From: Acidobacteriota bacterium
GTDB taxonomy: Bacteria; Acidobacteriota; Terriglobia; Terriglobales; Acidobacteriaceae
Direction of reading: 5' to 3'
Length of the DNA: 64,000 nt
Assembly: GCA_013289765.1 (NCBI GenBank)
Contig: JABCZI010000009.1
Location: 1-64,000 of the forward strand
In this document: positions 34,843 to 41,808 of the stretch, one piece after another
How the letters are laid out: the number at the start of each line of letters is the position of its first letter
Position numbering within the stretch: position 1 is the stretch's first letter
Made by a program: the position numbers and the translations under genes
The notes under the pieces: generated by a model
Seen by the model: the letters and a program-made list of their open reading frames with translations, nothing else
Told to the model about the DNA's origin: nothing
Database searches by the model: none

Positions 34843-35862
34843 ATGATTGTCGCGATGCAGGACATGGCGGATGAGGGGCAGATTCAGCAGGTGATTGAGC
34901 ACCTGGTGAAGATGGGATTTGAGGTGCACCGATCGACGGGCGCGCGGCAAACCGTGTTGGGGGCGGTTGGAGCGGGAATTGATTTTGATATCCGCAACCT
35001 GGAGTTGTTGCCGGGCGTGCAGGAAGTGCACCGCATTAGTTCTCCGTACAAGCTCGCAGGCAAGAGTTTTCGTCCCGAGGGGACGGTCGTCAAGCTGGCA
35101 AACGGAATTAATGTTGGCGGCAATGAAGTGGTGGTGATGGCTGGGCCTTGCACGGTAGAGACGCGCGAGCAGCTTTTCGCTACAGCGGAAACGGTGGCGA
35201 AAGCCGGGGCGAAAGTTTTGCGGGGTGGGGCGTTTAAGCCGAGAAGCTCTCCTTATTCTTTTCAGGGGCACGGGGAAGATGCGCTGAAAATCATGCGCGA
35301 GGCGGGAGAAAAGTTCAAGCTGCTGGTGATTAGCGAGGTAATGGAAATCTCGCAGATTCCGATGATGCTGCCTTATGTGGACATTCTGCAGGTGGGAGCG
35401 CGCAATATGCAGAATTTTAATCTGCTGCGCGAGTTGGGGAAGGTGCGAAAGCCGGTGCTGCTGAAGCGCGGCATCGCTGCGACTTTGGAAGAGTTGCTGC
35501 TCTCGGCGGAATACATTATGGCGGGCGGAAATTATGACGTGATCCTGTGCGAGCGCGGGATTCGGACGTTTGAGACTTACACGCGTAATACGATGGATAT
35601 TTCTGCAATCCCGATCATTCATAAGTTGTCGCATCTGCCGATGACAGCTGATCCATCGCATGGGACGGGGAGACGCGACAAAGTTGCGCCGATGGCGCGG
35701 GCGTCGGTGGCCGCGGGAGCGGATGCGCTGTTGATTGAAGTGCATTGTGATCCGGACAAAGCATGGTCGGATGGAGCGCAGTCGCTGTTCCCCGAACAGT
35801 TCGCGAAGTTGATGGATGAGTTGCGGATGATCGCGCCGGCGGTGGGGAGAACCATCGGGTAA
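34843..35862 (+). CDS. aroF: 3-deoxy-7-phosphoheptulonate synthase (DAHP synthase) with N-terminal regulatory domain
   Basis: 339 residues from the ATG at 34843; the longer frame begins inside the repeat array. First enzyme of the shikimate pathway, condensing PEP and erythrose 4-phosphate. The N-terminal 90 residues (MIVAMQDMADEGQIQQVIEHLVKMGFEVHRSTGARQTVLGAVG) form the ferredoxin-like domain of the Thermotoga and Bacillus type, which mediates feedback control. The catalytic part contains VMAGPCTVETREQLF, VLRGGAFKPRSSPYSFQG, LQVGARNMQNFNLL, PVLLKRGIAATLEELL and DPSHGTGRRDKV. It is an I-beta class enzyme close to KdsA. Confidence 0.96.
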   Translation: MIVAMQDMADEGQIQQVIEHLVKMGFEVHRSTGARQTVLGAVGAGIDFDIRNLELLPGVQEVHRISSPYKLAGKSFRPEGTVVKLANGINVGGNEVVVMAGPCTVETREQLFATAETVAKAGAKVLRGGAFKPRSSPYSFQGHGEDALKIMREAGEKFKLLVISEVMEISQIPMMLPYVDILQVGARNMQNFNLLRELGKVRKPVLLKRGIAATLEELLLSAEYIMAGGNYDVILCERGIRTFETYTRNTMDISAIPIIHKLSHLPMTADPSHGTGRRDKVAPMARASVAAGADALLIEVHCDPDKAWSDGAQSLFPEQFAKLMDELRMIAPAVGRTIG

Positions 35863-35945
35863 TTGTGCAATTTTGTAATTTGGCAATTGAAAAATCTTTG
35901 CGTTCTTACGTTAACTTACCCAATTACAAAATTACTCAATTGCCC
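35857..35945. repeat. Octamer repeats spanning the aroF stop and their inverted partner before tyrA
   Basis: GGGTAATT, GTGCAATT, TTGTAATT and TGGCAATT (35857-35888) include the aroF stop codon. AATTACAA, AATTACTC and AATTGCCC (35922-35945) are the complementary form in 8-bp register. The two can fold on each other between the cistrons. The forward set is nearly the same as at 1014-1045. Confidence 0.8.
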
Positions 35946-35956
35946 AATTCTTTTCT

Positions 35957-36823
35957 ATGCCGATTCGGCAAATCACGATTATTGGCACAGGGCTGATCGG
36001 CGGCTCGTTTGCGCTGGCGCTGCGCAAGCGGCGCTTTGCGGGGCGGATTGTGGGATGCGACCGCGAGTCGACGCTGAAGAAGGCGAAGATGTGCGGCGTA
36101 ATCGACAATGGTTTTGTCGAACCAGCGGACGCGGTGCGGGGAAGTCAGTTGGTATTGTTGGCTACTCCCGTGCTGGCGATTGTGGATTTGATTGGGCGTT
36201 TGGCCCCGGGACTCCCTGCGACGACTTTGTTGACTGATGTGGGAAGCACGAAGGCCGCGGTGGCAGAGCGAGCGCTGCAGGTTTTCGGCGCGAGTGCGCG
36301 AGAGAGATTCTTAGGTGGGCATCCGATGGCGGGAAAAGAACACAGCGGGGTGGAGTATGCCGACGCCGATTTGTTCAACAATGCGTGTTGGTTTTTGACG
36401 CCGCTGCCGGGGCAGAATTTGAACAAGGGGTTATGCGCGGAGTTTGCAGGATGGATCGATCAAATTGGGGCCCGCGTTGCGACGCTGCCACCAGAGGATC
36501 ACGACCGGCTGTGCGCGTGGATCTCGCATGTCCCGCAAATGATTTCAACCGCCCTGGCTGCCGCGCTAGTGGAGGAGTTTGGCGAAGAGGCGCCCTTGTT
36601 GCCGGCGGGCGGACGGGCGTTGCAGGAGATGACGCGAATTGCGGCGAGTCCTTACTCGATGTGGCGGGATATTGCGATCAGCAACAAGCAGAATATAGAG
36701 GATGCGCTGTTTAAGGTGGAGCAGCGACTGGCACACATCCGGGAGAATCTTTCGACGCGGGCGCTGGCGGAGGAATTCGAGTTGGCGCACGGATTGAAGA
36801 AGAGTGTGGGGAAGAGGGAGTAG
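35957..36823 (+). CDS. tyrA: Prephenate dehydrogenase TyrA
   Basis: 288 residues. NAD-dependent oxidative decarboxylation of prephenate to 4-hydroxyphenylpyruvate. Nucleotide-binding ITIIGTGLIGGSFALALRKR at the start, then LVLLATPVLAIVDLIGRL, VGSTKAAV, RFLGGHPMAGKEHSGVEYAD with the catalytic histidine, and HDRLCAWISHVPQMISTALA. No fused mutase or ACT domain; the mutase is the separate aroQ upstream. Last gene of the aromatic operon. Confidence 0.95.
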   Translation: MPIRQITIIGTGLIGGSFALALRKRRFAGRIVGCDRESTLKKAKMCGVIDNGFVEPADAVRGSQLVLLATPVLAIVDLIGRLAPGLPATTLLTDVGSTKAAVAERALQVFGASARERFLGGHPMAGKEHSGVEYADADLFNNACWFLTPLPGQNLNKGLCAEFAGWIDQIGARVATLPPEDHDRLCAWISHVPQMISTALAAALVEEFGEEAPLLPAGGRALQEMTRIAASPYSMWRDIAISNKQNIEDALFKVEQRLAHIRENLSTRALAEEFELAHGLKKSVGKRE

Positions 36824-36881
36824 GGACTGGCGGAGCCGTGGTGGGAATTCCCTGTAGTGCCTGCTGTTGTGCTCGCTGCTA

Positions 36882-36943
36882 GGGATCCTTCGACTGCGTA
36901 TTTGCTTTCGCTTCGCGAAACAAATACCTCGCTCAGGATGACA
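36882..36943. repeat. GATCCTTCG...CTCAGGATGACA repeat, copy 1
   Basis: Conserved left arm GGGATCCTTCGACTGCG and right arm CCTCGCTCAGGATGACA enclose a palindrome (TATTTG / CAAATA around TTTCGC-TTC-GCGAAA). The outer ATCCT and AGGAT also pair. Confidence 0.8.
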
Positions 36944-36997
36944 GAGCGTGAGGGCCTGTTAAATCTGAGAGATAATTTCATTTAGAATGCGAACGCT

Positions 36998-37705
36998 ATG
37001 AATAAGGTGGTGGGCAGCGCCGATGAGGCGATTCATGATGTGGGCGATGGCGCGGTCATTATGCTGGGCGGGTTTGGGCTGTGCGGGATTCCGGAAAATT
37101 TGATTCGCGCCCTGGTGCGGAAGGGTTCGAAGGAGCTGACGACTATCAGTAATAATGCGGGCGTGGACGGGTATGGTGTTGGACTATTACTTTCGGCGGG
37201 GCAGATTCGGCGGCATATCGGAACTTACGTGGGAGAGAACAAGCTGCTGGAATCGATGGTGCTGAGTGGGAAGATTCAGCTTGATCTGGTGCCGCAGGGG
37301 ACATTTGCCGAGAGGATGAGGGCGGCGGGCGCCGGGATTCCGGCGTTTTTTACACCGACCGGTGTGGGGACGATTGTTGCAGAAGGAAAAGAGACGCGCG
37401 AGTTTGGCGGTCGGACGTATGTGATGGAACGGGCGCTGAAGGCCGACTTCGCATTCGTGAAGGCGTGGAAGGGTGACCGCATGGGGAATTTGGTATACCG
37501 GAAGACGGCGCGGAATTTTAATCCGGTGATGGCGACGGCGGCGAAGGTGACGATTGCGGAAGTTGAGCAGATTGTTGAGCCGGGAGAGTTGGACGGGGAT
37601 TTGGTTCATACGCCTTCGGTTTATGTGAAGCGGATTGTTCAGGGTGAGATGTTTGAGAAGAGGATTGAGAAGAGGACGGTAAGGAAACCCGTCGTTGGTC
37701 GATAG
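36998..37705 (+). CDS. scoA: 3-oxoacid CoA-transferase subunit A
   Basis: 235 residues. Alpha subunit of succinyl-CoA:3-oxoacid (or acetoacetate) CoA-transferase. The family pattern DGAVIMLGGFGLCGIPENLIRALVRKG, TTISNNAGVDGYGVGLLL, ATFY-type glycine-rich turn (GAGIPAFFTPTGVGT) and ADFAFVKAWKGDRMGNLVYRKTARNFNPVMA are clear. The final residues (VVGR and stop) lie in a heptad repeat. The partner subunit starts 205 bp downstream, an unusually long gap filled by repeats. Confidence 0.95.
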   Translation: MNKVVGSADEAIHDVGDGAVIMLGGFGLCGIPENLIRALVRKGSKELTTISNNAGVDGYGVGLLLSAGQIRRHIGTYVGENKLLESMVLSGKIQLDLVPQGTFAERMRAAGAGIPAFFTPTGVGTIVAEGKETREFGGRTYVMERALKADFAFVKAWKGDRMGNLVYRKTARNFNPVMATAAKVTIAEVEQIVEPGELDGDLVHTPSVYVKRIVQGEMFEKRIEKRTVRKPVVGR

Positions 37706-37711
37706 TCGTTG
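37691..37711. repeat. Heptad repeat spanning the scoA stop codon
   Basis: GTCGTTG, GTCGATA and GTCGTTG. The stop TAG at 37703-37705 is inside. The unit is the complement of CAACGAC found at 47058-47099. Confidence 0.8.
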
Positions 37712-37746
37712 GCGAGAAATTTGGGATGCTACGAGGGAAACCATGG

Positions 37747-37903
37747 TTCCTCGCTTTGCGAGGAATGACAATTTCAAGCTTCGACGCGCGCTACCGAGAG
37801 AATTCCTTGAGAAGTCTCTGGTGACGTTAAGGTAAAGAGATCCTTCGGCTGCGGTTGTGCTTCGCTAATCGCGAAGCACAATCCTCGCTCAGGATGACAA
37901 AGG
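37747..37903. repeat. Two hairpin repeats between scoA and scoB
   Basis: First, TTCCTCGC-TTT-GCGAGGAA followed by TGACAA (37747-37771). Second, GAGATCCTTCGGCTGCGG ... CCTCGCTCAGGATGACAA (37838-37900), enclosing TTGTGCTTCGC / GCGAAGCACAA. Both end in ATGACAA. Confidence 0.8.
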
Positions 37904-37910
37904 TTAAAAA

Positions 37911-38588
37911 ATGATCAGCAAGCCGGGGAAGGATGTCGAGAAGCGCGATCGGATTATTCGGCGGATTGCGCGCGAGTTGCGCGATGGGTTTTATGTGAAC
38001 CTGGGGATTGGGATGCCTACGCTGGTGGCGAATTGTGTTCCGGCGGGGATGGAAGTTGTTTTGCAATCCGAGAATGGGATGCTGGGGATTGGGCCTTATC
38101 CGAATGAGGGCGAGGAAGATTGCGATTTGATCAACGCCGGCAAAGAGACGGTGAGCGAGATGGCGGGGACGTCTTATTTTTCGAGCGCGGATTCGTTTGC
38201 CATGATTCGCGGGGCGCACGTGGATTTGAGCGTGCTGGGCGCAATGGAAGTGGATGAGGCGGGGAGCCTGGCGAATTGGATGATTCCGGGAAAAATGGTG
38301 AAGGGGATGGGCGGGGCGATGGATTTGGTGGCCGGGGCGCGCCGCGTGGTGGTGGCGATGGAACACACGACGCGGGAAGGTGCTCCGAAGATTTTGAAGA
38401 AGTGTACGCTGCCGCTGACTGGGGTGGGCGTGGTGGATACGATTGTGACGGAGATGGCTTACATTCGCGTGACGCCGCGAGGGTTGGTGCTGGAGGAAGT
38501 GGCCCCGGGCCTGACGGCGGAGGATGTGCAGCGGGCGACGGAAGCGAGGTTGGTGGTGGGGGAGAGGTTGAAGGTGATGGAGAGTTGA
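37911..38588 (+). CDS. scoB: 3-oxoacid CoA-transferase subunit B
   Basis: 225 residues. Beta subunit carrying the catalytic glutamate in [15 protein letters not shown]. Other motifs: [91 protein letters not shown]. With ScoA it transfers CoA between succinyl-CoA and acetoacetate, or a related pair. Confidence 0.95.
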   Translation: MISKPGKDVEKRDRIIRRIARELRDGFYVNLGIGMPTLVANCVPAGMEVVLQSENGMLGIGPYPNEGEEDCDLINAGKETVSEMAGTSYFSSADSFAMIRGAHVDLSVLGAMEVDEAGSLANWMIPGKMVKGMGGAMDLVAGARRVVVAMEHTTREGAPKILKKCTLPLTGVGVVDTIVTEMAYIRVTPRGLVLEEVAPGLTAEDVQRATEARLVVGERLKVMES

Positions 38589-38604
38589 GGATGTCAGTAA
38601 AGCA

Positions 38605-39129
38605 TCAGGAGCATCCGCCATCCGCGACTTGAGTTCGCAGTTTTTTCAAGTCGCGTGACGGCTCGCGACAATAACCGTGCCAAAGCGGCCGAAGTTCCTT
38701 CTCAGGCCCGAGTTCGAATACGTCAATAACATTGAAAAGGCCGATGCCTCCCTGTTCGTAGTGCACGAAACACTTGTCCTTCGAAACTCCAGCCAGGATG
38801 AGTCGCTTCCGCGGTACGCTCGCGTCCGAAATGACATCCGTAGGATTAAAGTGCGCGCGGGGATCTACAAGGACTGCACGTGAGCCCCCTTTTTCCCTGA
38901 ATGTTTCCAACACTGCGGGGGGCAGAGCGCTCACTGAATTGATAGTGCTGAAATCGTCCGTTAGAAGCTTCACTTTCATGGACTGCGAAACTTCGGATGG
39001 AAAATTGAGGGAGGGACGTTCACCAAGGGGCTTGGTCGCATGCCTCTGCTTCAGGAGCATCACGCCTCCCACAGAGAGCATCAGGCATACAAGACCAATC
39101 AAAATAGCCGGCTTCATAATGCGCCACAT
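38605..39129 (-). CDS. Membrane-anchored hypothetical protein
   Basis: 174 residues with one N-terminal hydrophobic helix (PAILIGLVCLMLSVGGVMLL, residues about 6-26). Either ATG at 39129 or 39117 could be the start. The rest looks soluble: DDFSTINSVSALPPAVLETFREKGG, VSKDKCFVHYEQGGIGLFNVIDVFELGPEKELRPLWHGYC. No family recognised. It faces the membrane with its bulk outside the cytoplasm. Convergent with scoB. Confidence 0.6.
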   Translation of the reverse strand: MWRIMKPAILIGLVCLMLSVGGVMLLKQRHATKPLGERPSLNFPSEVSQSMKVKLLTDDFSTINSVSALPPAVLETFREKGGSRAVLVDPRAHFNPTDVISDASVPRKRLILAGVSKDKCFVHYEQGGIGLFNVIDVFELGPEKELRPLWHGYCREPSRDLKKLRTQVADGGCS

Positions 39130-39164
39130 ACTGCAGAAGGTTATCCCACGCTCGCAACTTCAAG

Positions 39165-39365
39165 CTAAATCCGGAATGGCGCGGCTAGCAGACGGAAGGG
39201 GAGTGTGATTGCCAGGTAGATGATCTCGAGGACTCCGTGGACTGCGACGCCGACGATGCGGAATGGGAGAAGGAGTAGCCAGACGAATGGGTAAGCTATC
39301 AGTGCGAGGATTGCCAGGGGCCAGCAGAATACGAAGAGGATGCACCAGAGTAGGAGCGTTAGCAT
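39165..39365 (-). CDS. Small two-helix membrane protein
   Basis: 66 residues almost entirely hydrophobic: LTLLLWCILFVFCWPLAILALIAYPFVWLLLLPFRIVGVAVHGVLEIIYLAITLPFRLLAAPFRI, interrupted only by short PFR turns. AGAGAGG precedes the ATG. The repeated LPFR phrases suggest a re-entrant or hairpin membrane protein. No function is known. Confidence 0.6.
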   Translation of the reverse strand: MLTLLLWCILFVFCWPLAILALIAYPFVWLLLLPFRIVGVAVHGVLEIIYLAITLPFRLLAAPFRI

Positions 39366-39487
39366 GGGAGACCTCTCTTTCTTATTGATTGTACGGAGGC
39401 GCCGGGGGGAAAGTTCCGTTGCGAGTAAATGCGAAAAGGCAGAGCGCGCGGGTGCCCTGCGGGGTCGCGCGTTACGGAAAGTGAAAA

Positions 39488-39574
39488 GGGATCCCCTTCG
39501 GCAAGCTCAGGGCAGGCTTTCGACTGCGGTTTCGCTCCACATTCGCGGAGCAAAATCCTCGCTCAGGATGACAA
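39488..39574. repeat. GATCC...CTCAGGATGACA repeat, copy 3 with an inserted segment
   Basis: Same ends as the copies at 36882 and 37838, with an additional GGCAAGCTCAGGGCAGG segment near the left arm. Inner pairing GCTCC / GGAGC. Ends 13 bp before the 3' end of lolC. Confidence 0.75.
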
Positions 39575-39586
39575 ATTTAAAGAAGC

Positions 39587-40963
39587 TTATTCGTAGCGGA
39601 GGGATTCGGCGGGGAGTGTTCTTCCTGCGGACCAGGAAGGGTAGAGCGTCGCGATGAACGACACTCCGATCGCTACTACGGCGACCAGTATTCCGTCGGT
39701 CAATCGCGGGGCGAAGGGGACGTAGTCGATTGAATAGACCTCGGGCGACAGCGAGATCATGTGATAGTGGCCGCCGGCGTAGGAGATGGCGTAACCGACG
39801 ATAAGTCCGATGATGGTGCCGATTACGCCGATCAGAACTCCCTGGGCGATGAAGATGTTGCGTACTTGCGAGCGGCGCGTGCCCATCGACATGAGGACGG
39901 CGATGTCTTTGGTTTTTTCCATGACCATCATGATCAGAGAAATCAGAATGTTCAGGGCGGCGACGAACACGATCAGTCCGATGGTGATGTAGGTGACCAG
40001 CCGCTCCAGGCTCAGCGCGTGAAAGAGAGCTTTATTTTGCTCCATCCAGTTGGTAGCCATGAAGCCTTTGCCGGCGGCCTCTTCGAGTTCGCGGGAGACG
40101 TCGCCGGCTTTGTAGATGTCGTCGATGCGGAATTCGATGACTGAGATTAAGTCTCCGAGGCCGAAGAGTCTTTGCGCATCCGAGAGGCGCGTGAATGCCC
40201 ACGAGGAATCATAATCATAGAAGCCAGAGTTGAAAATTGCGGCGACGCGGAAGCGGCTATATTTTGGGACCATGCCGAAGGGGGTGAGTTCGCCTTGAGG
40301 GCTGGTGACGAGGACGACGGAGCCGACAGTGGCACCGAGATTATCGGCCATGTCTTTGCCGAGAATGATTGGAGGCATGGCTGCGACGCGCGCATGAACA
40401 CCGGCGAGGGAGTCGGGGGATTCTTCGGTTGCGGACGCATCAGGCGATACTTTAGCCGTTGTCGCTGCGTCGACGGCCGAGGCGGCTGTTCCTACGTGAG
40501 TTTCTGATGGGGCGGCATTCTCCGACGAATTATCTTGTGTGTCCAGAGCATCCGCCGAACCTTCTTTGATCGTGCTGAGCAGATCGCCGACTCTTCGTTC
40601 GTCCGCTGGAATCATTCCCTTGAGAACTGCGCCGCGAGCGCGCGGGCCGCGGGAGATGAGAACTTGCTCGAAAATTGCGGGAGCGGCGGCGATTACGTGC
40701 GGTTGCTTACTGAGGCGCGCGACCAGCGGGGGCCAGTCTTTAATTCCGTCGTCGGCGACGCGGAGCAGGCTGACGTGCGAGGTAGATCCGATGAGGCGCT
40801 CCTGCAAGTCCTGGCGAAAACCGTTGTTGATGGCGAGGGCGACGATGAGAGAGGCGACACCGGCGGCGACTCCCAGGATTGAAATGCCGGTGATGATGCC
40901 GATGAAAGCCTGGCGTCTTTTCGCGCGCAGGTATCGCGACGCGATAAACAGCTCGAACTTCAT
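39587..40963 (-). CDS. lolC: Lipoprotein-releasing ABC transporter permease (LolC/LolE family)
   Basis: 458 residues. Four-helix FtsX-type permease that extracts lipoproteins from the inner membrane. N-terminal MKFELFIASRYLRAKRRQAFIGIITGISILGVAAGVASLIVALAINNGF and the C-terminal helices (LNILISLIMMVMEKTKDIAVLMSMG, GVLIGVIGTIIGLIVGYAI) are typical. The periplasmic domain has an extra acidic, Ala/Ser/Thr-rich stretch of about 60 residues (residues about 130-185). Part of its DNA (40476-40499) matches an intergenic palindrome at 46352-46374. Its ATG overlaps the stop of a 40-codon fragment that duplicates its own first 18 codons. Confidence 0.92.
   Translation of the reverse strand: MKFELFIASRYLRAKRRQAFIGIITGISILGVAAGVASLIVALAINNGFRQDLQERLIGSTSHVSLLRVADDGIKDWPPLVARLSKQPHVIAAAPAIFEQVLISRGPRARGAVLKGMIPADERRVGDLLSTIKEGSADALDTQDNSSENAAPSETHVGTAASAVDAATTAKVSPDASATEESPDSLAGVHARVAAMPPIILGKDMADNLGATVGSVVLVTSPQGELTPFGMVPKYSRFRVAAIFNSGFYDYDSSWAFTRLSDAQRLFGLGDLISVIEFRIDDIYKAGDVSRELEEAAGKGFMATNWMEQNKALFHALSLERLVTYITIGLIVFVAALNILISLIMMVMEKTKDIAVLMSMGTRRSQVRNIFIAQGVLIGVIGTIIGLIVGYAISYAGGHYHMISLSPEVYSIDYVPFAPRLTDGILVAVVAIGVSFIATLYPSWSAGRTLPAESLRYE
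40476..40499. repeat. Piece of an intergenic palindrome inside lolC
   Basis: CCGAGGCGGCTGTTCCTACG continues to GTGA and agrees with 46352-46374 at 22 of 23 positions. It encodes THVGTAAS within the low-complexity insertion of the permease. Confidence 0.7.
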
Positions 40964-41082
40964 CTGGGGGTCCCTCGCAAGGCTTGGGATTTCGGCGCGC
41001 AGCTCGGACGCCGCGCAAACGCCTCAACCTGGCGGCGCTTGGCGCGAAGGTAGCGGGTCGCGATGAAGAGTTCGAAGCGCAT
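40960..41082 (-). pseudogene. Duplicated 5' fragment of a lolC-like gene (40 codons)
   Basis: The short frame starts MRFELFIATRYLRAKRRQ, which matches the first 18 residues of the downstream permease (MKFELFIASRYLRAKRRQ) at 15 positions, then continues with unrelated residues (VEAFARRPSCAPKSQ...). Its TGA overlaps the ATG of lolC (ATGA). It may be the remnant of a tandem LolC/LolE paralogue after a deletion, or a small leader peptide that couples translation. Confidence 0.75.
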
Positions 41083-41086
41083 CAGA

Positions 41087-41114
41087 GCCTTCAGCTGTCA
41101 GCTCGCAGCTTTCA
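41087..41114. repeat. Heptad tandem repeat (GCTNTCA family) before the lolC fragment
   Basis: GCCTTCA, GCTGTCA, GCTCGCA and GCTTTCA in 7-bp register, five bases upstream of the fragment's start and 12 bases after the end of the next minus-strand gene. Confidence 0.8.
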
Positions 41115-41125
41115 GCCCACTCGGA

Positions 41126-41707
41126 TTATAGCTTTAGTCTTGGCACGAGCGCGGGCACTGCGGATCGATAGTTGCGGTAGTCTTCGCCGAATCTCTTTTC
41201 CAGTTCTTGATCTTCCATCTTGATCATGATCGCGCCCGTAACCATTGCCCACGCTGTTAGCACCCAGCAGATGGCAAGACCGGAGGCTGTGCTCCAAGCC
41301 AGCATTTCGCAAAGATGTCCCATGTAAATGGGATGGCGGATTCGGGCGCGAATGCCGGTCGTTATCAGTTGCTGCTGGCCGTGTCCATGGACGATCTCCG
41401 GGAGCCCGCCGAGCTGGCGGAGGCTAAATTGAATGTGCGAAAGTCTGTAAAGAATCAGGCCTGCACAGAACAAAACGGCGGCGGGAATCCACGTCCATTT
41501 ATTTTGATAGAGCGCAACCTGCCGCCATGGAGCGGTGATGGTTGCGAAAAGAATCCACACTCCCACCCAGACAGGCAGCAGTATTTTGTATGGCGATCGA
41601 CGGCGGGAGCGCCAGTACTCCGCACGGGGATGGATGAGGAGCCAGAACGCAGGGATCGTGGAGTAGATGACGCAGCCGATCCAGGCGATGGTTCGCAAAA
41701 TGGGCAT
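41126..41707 (-). CDS. Membrane methyltransferase of the isoprenylcysteine/phospholipid methyltransferase family
   Basis: 193 residues with several helices (IAWIGCVIYSTIPAFWLLI, ILLPVWVGVWILFATITA, IPAAVLFCAGLILYRL, STASGLAICWVLTAWAMVTGAIMI). The conserved C-terminal region ITTGIRARIRHPIYMGHLCEMLAW and MEDQELEKRFGEDYRNYRSAVPALVP is the ICMT/PEMT signature (RHP.Y.G, E..L...FG..Y..Y), which binds SAM at the membrane. Lipid or small-molecule methylation is likely; the acceptor is unknown. Confidence 0.85.
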   Translation of the reverse strand: MPILRTIAWIGCVIYSTIPAFWLLIHPRAEYWRSRRRSPYKILLPVWVGVWILFATITAPWRQVALYQNKWTWIPAAVLFCAGLILYRLSHIQFSLRQLGGLPEIVHGHGQQQLITTGIRARIRHPIYMGHLCEMLAWSTASGLAICWVLTAWAMVTGAIMIKMEDQELEKRFGEDYRNYRSAVPALVPRLKL

Positions 41708-41808
41708 CGCTCGATTCTAGCTTCCGCTCTTATGACGCGCCCCATTGATGCGCACAATTTGATGCGCCCCAAGCACTTCTTCCGGTTCTATGGCACATTA
41801 GAAGATCC

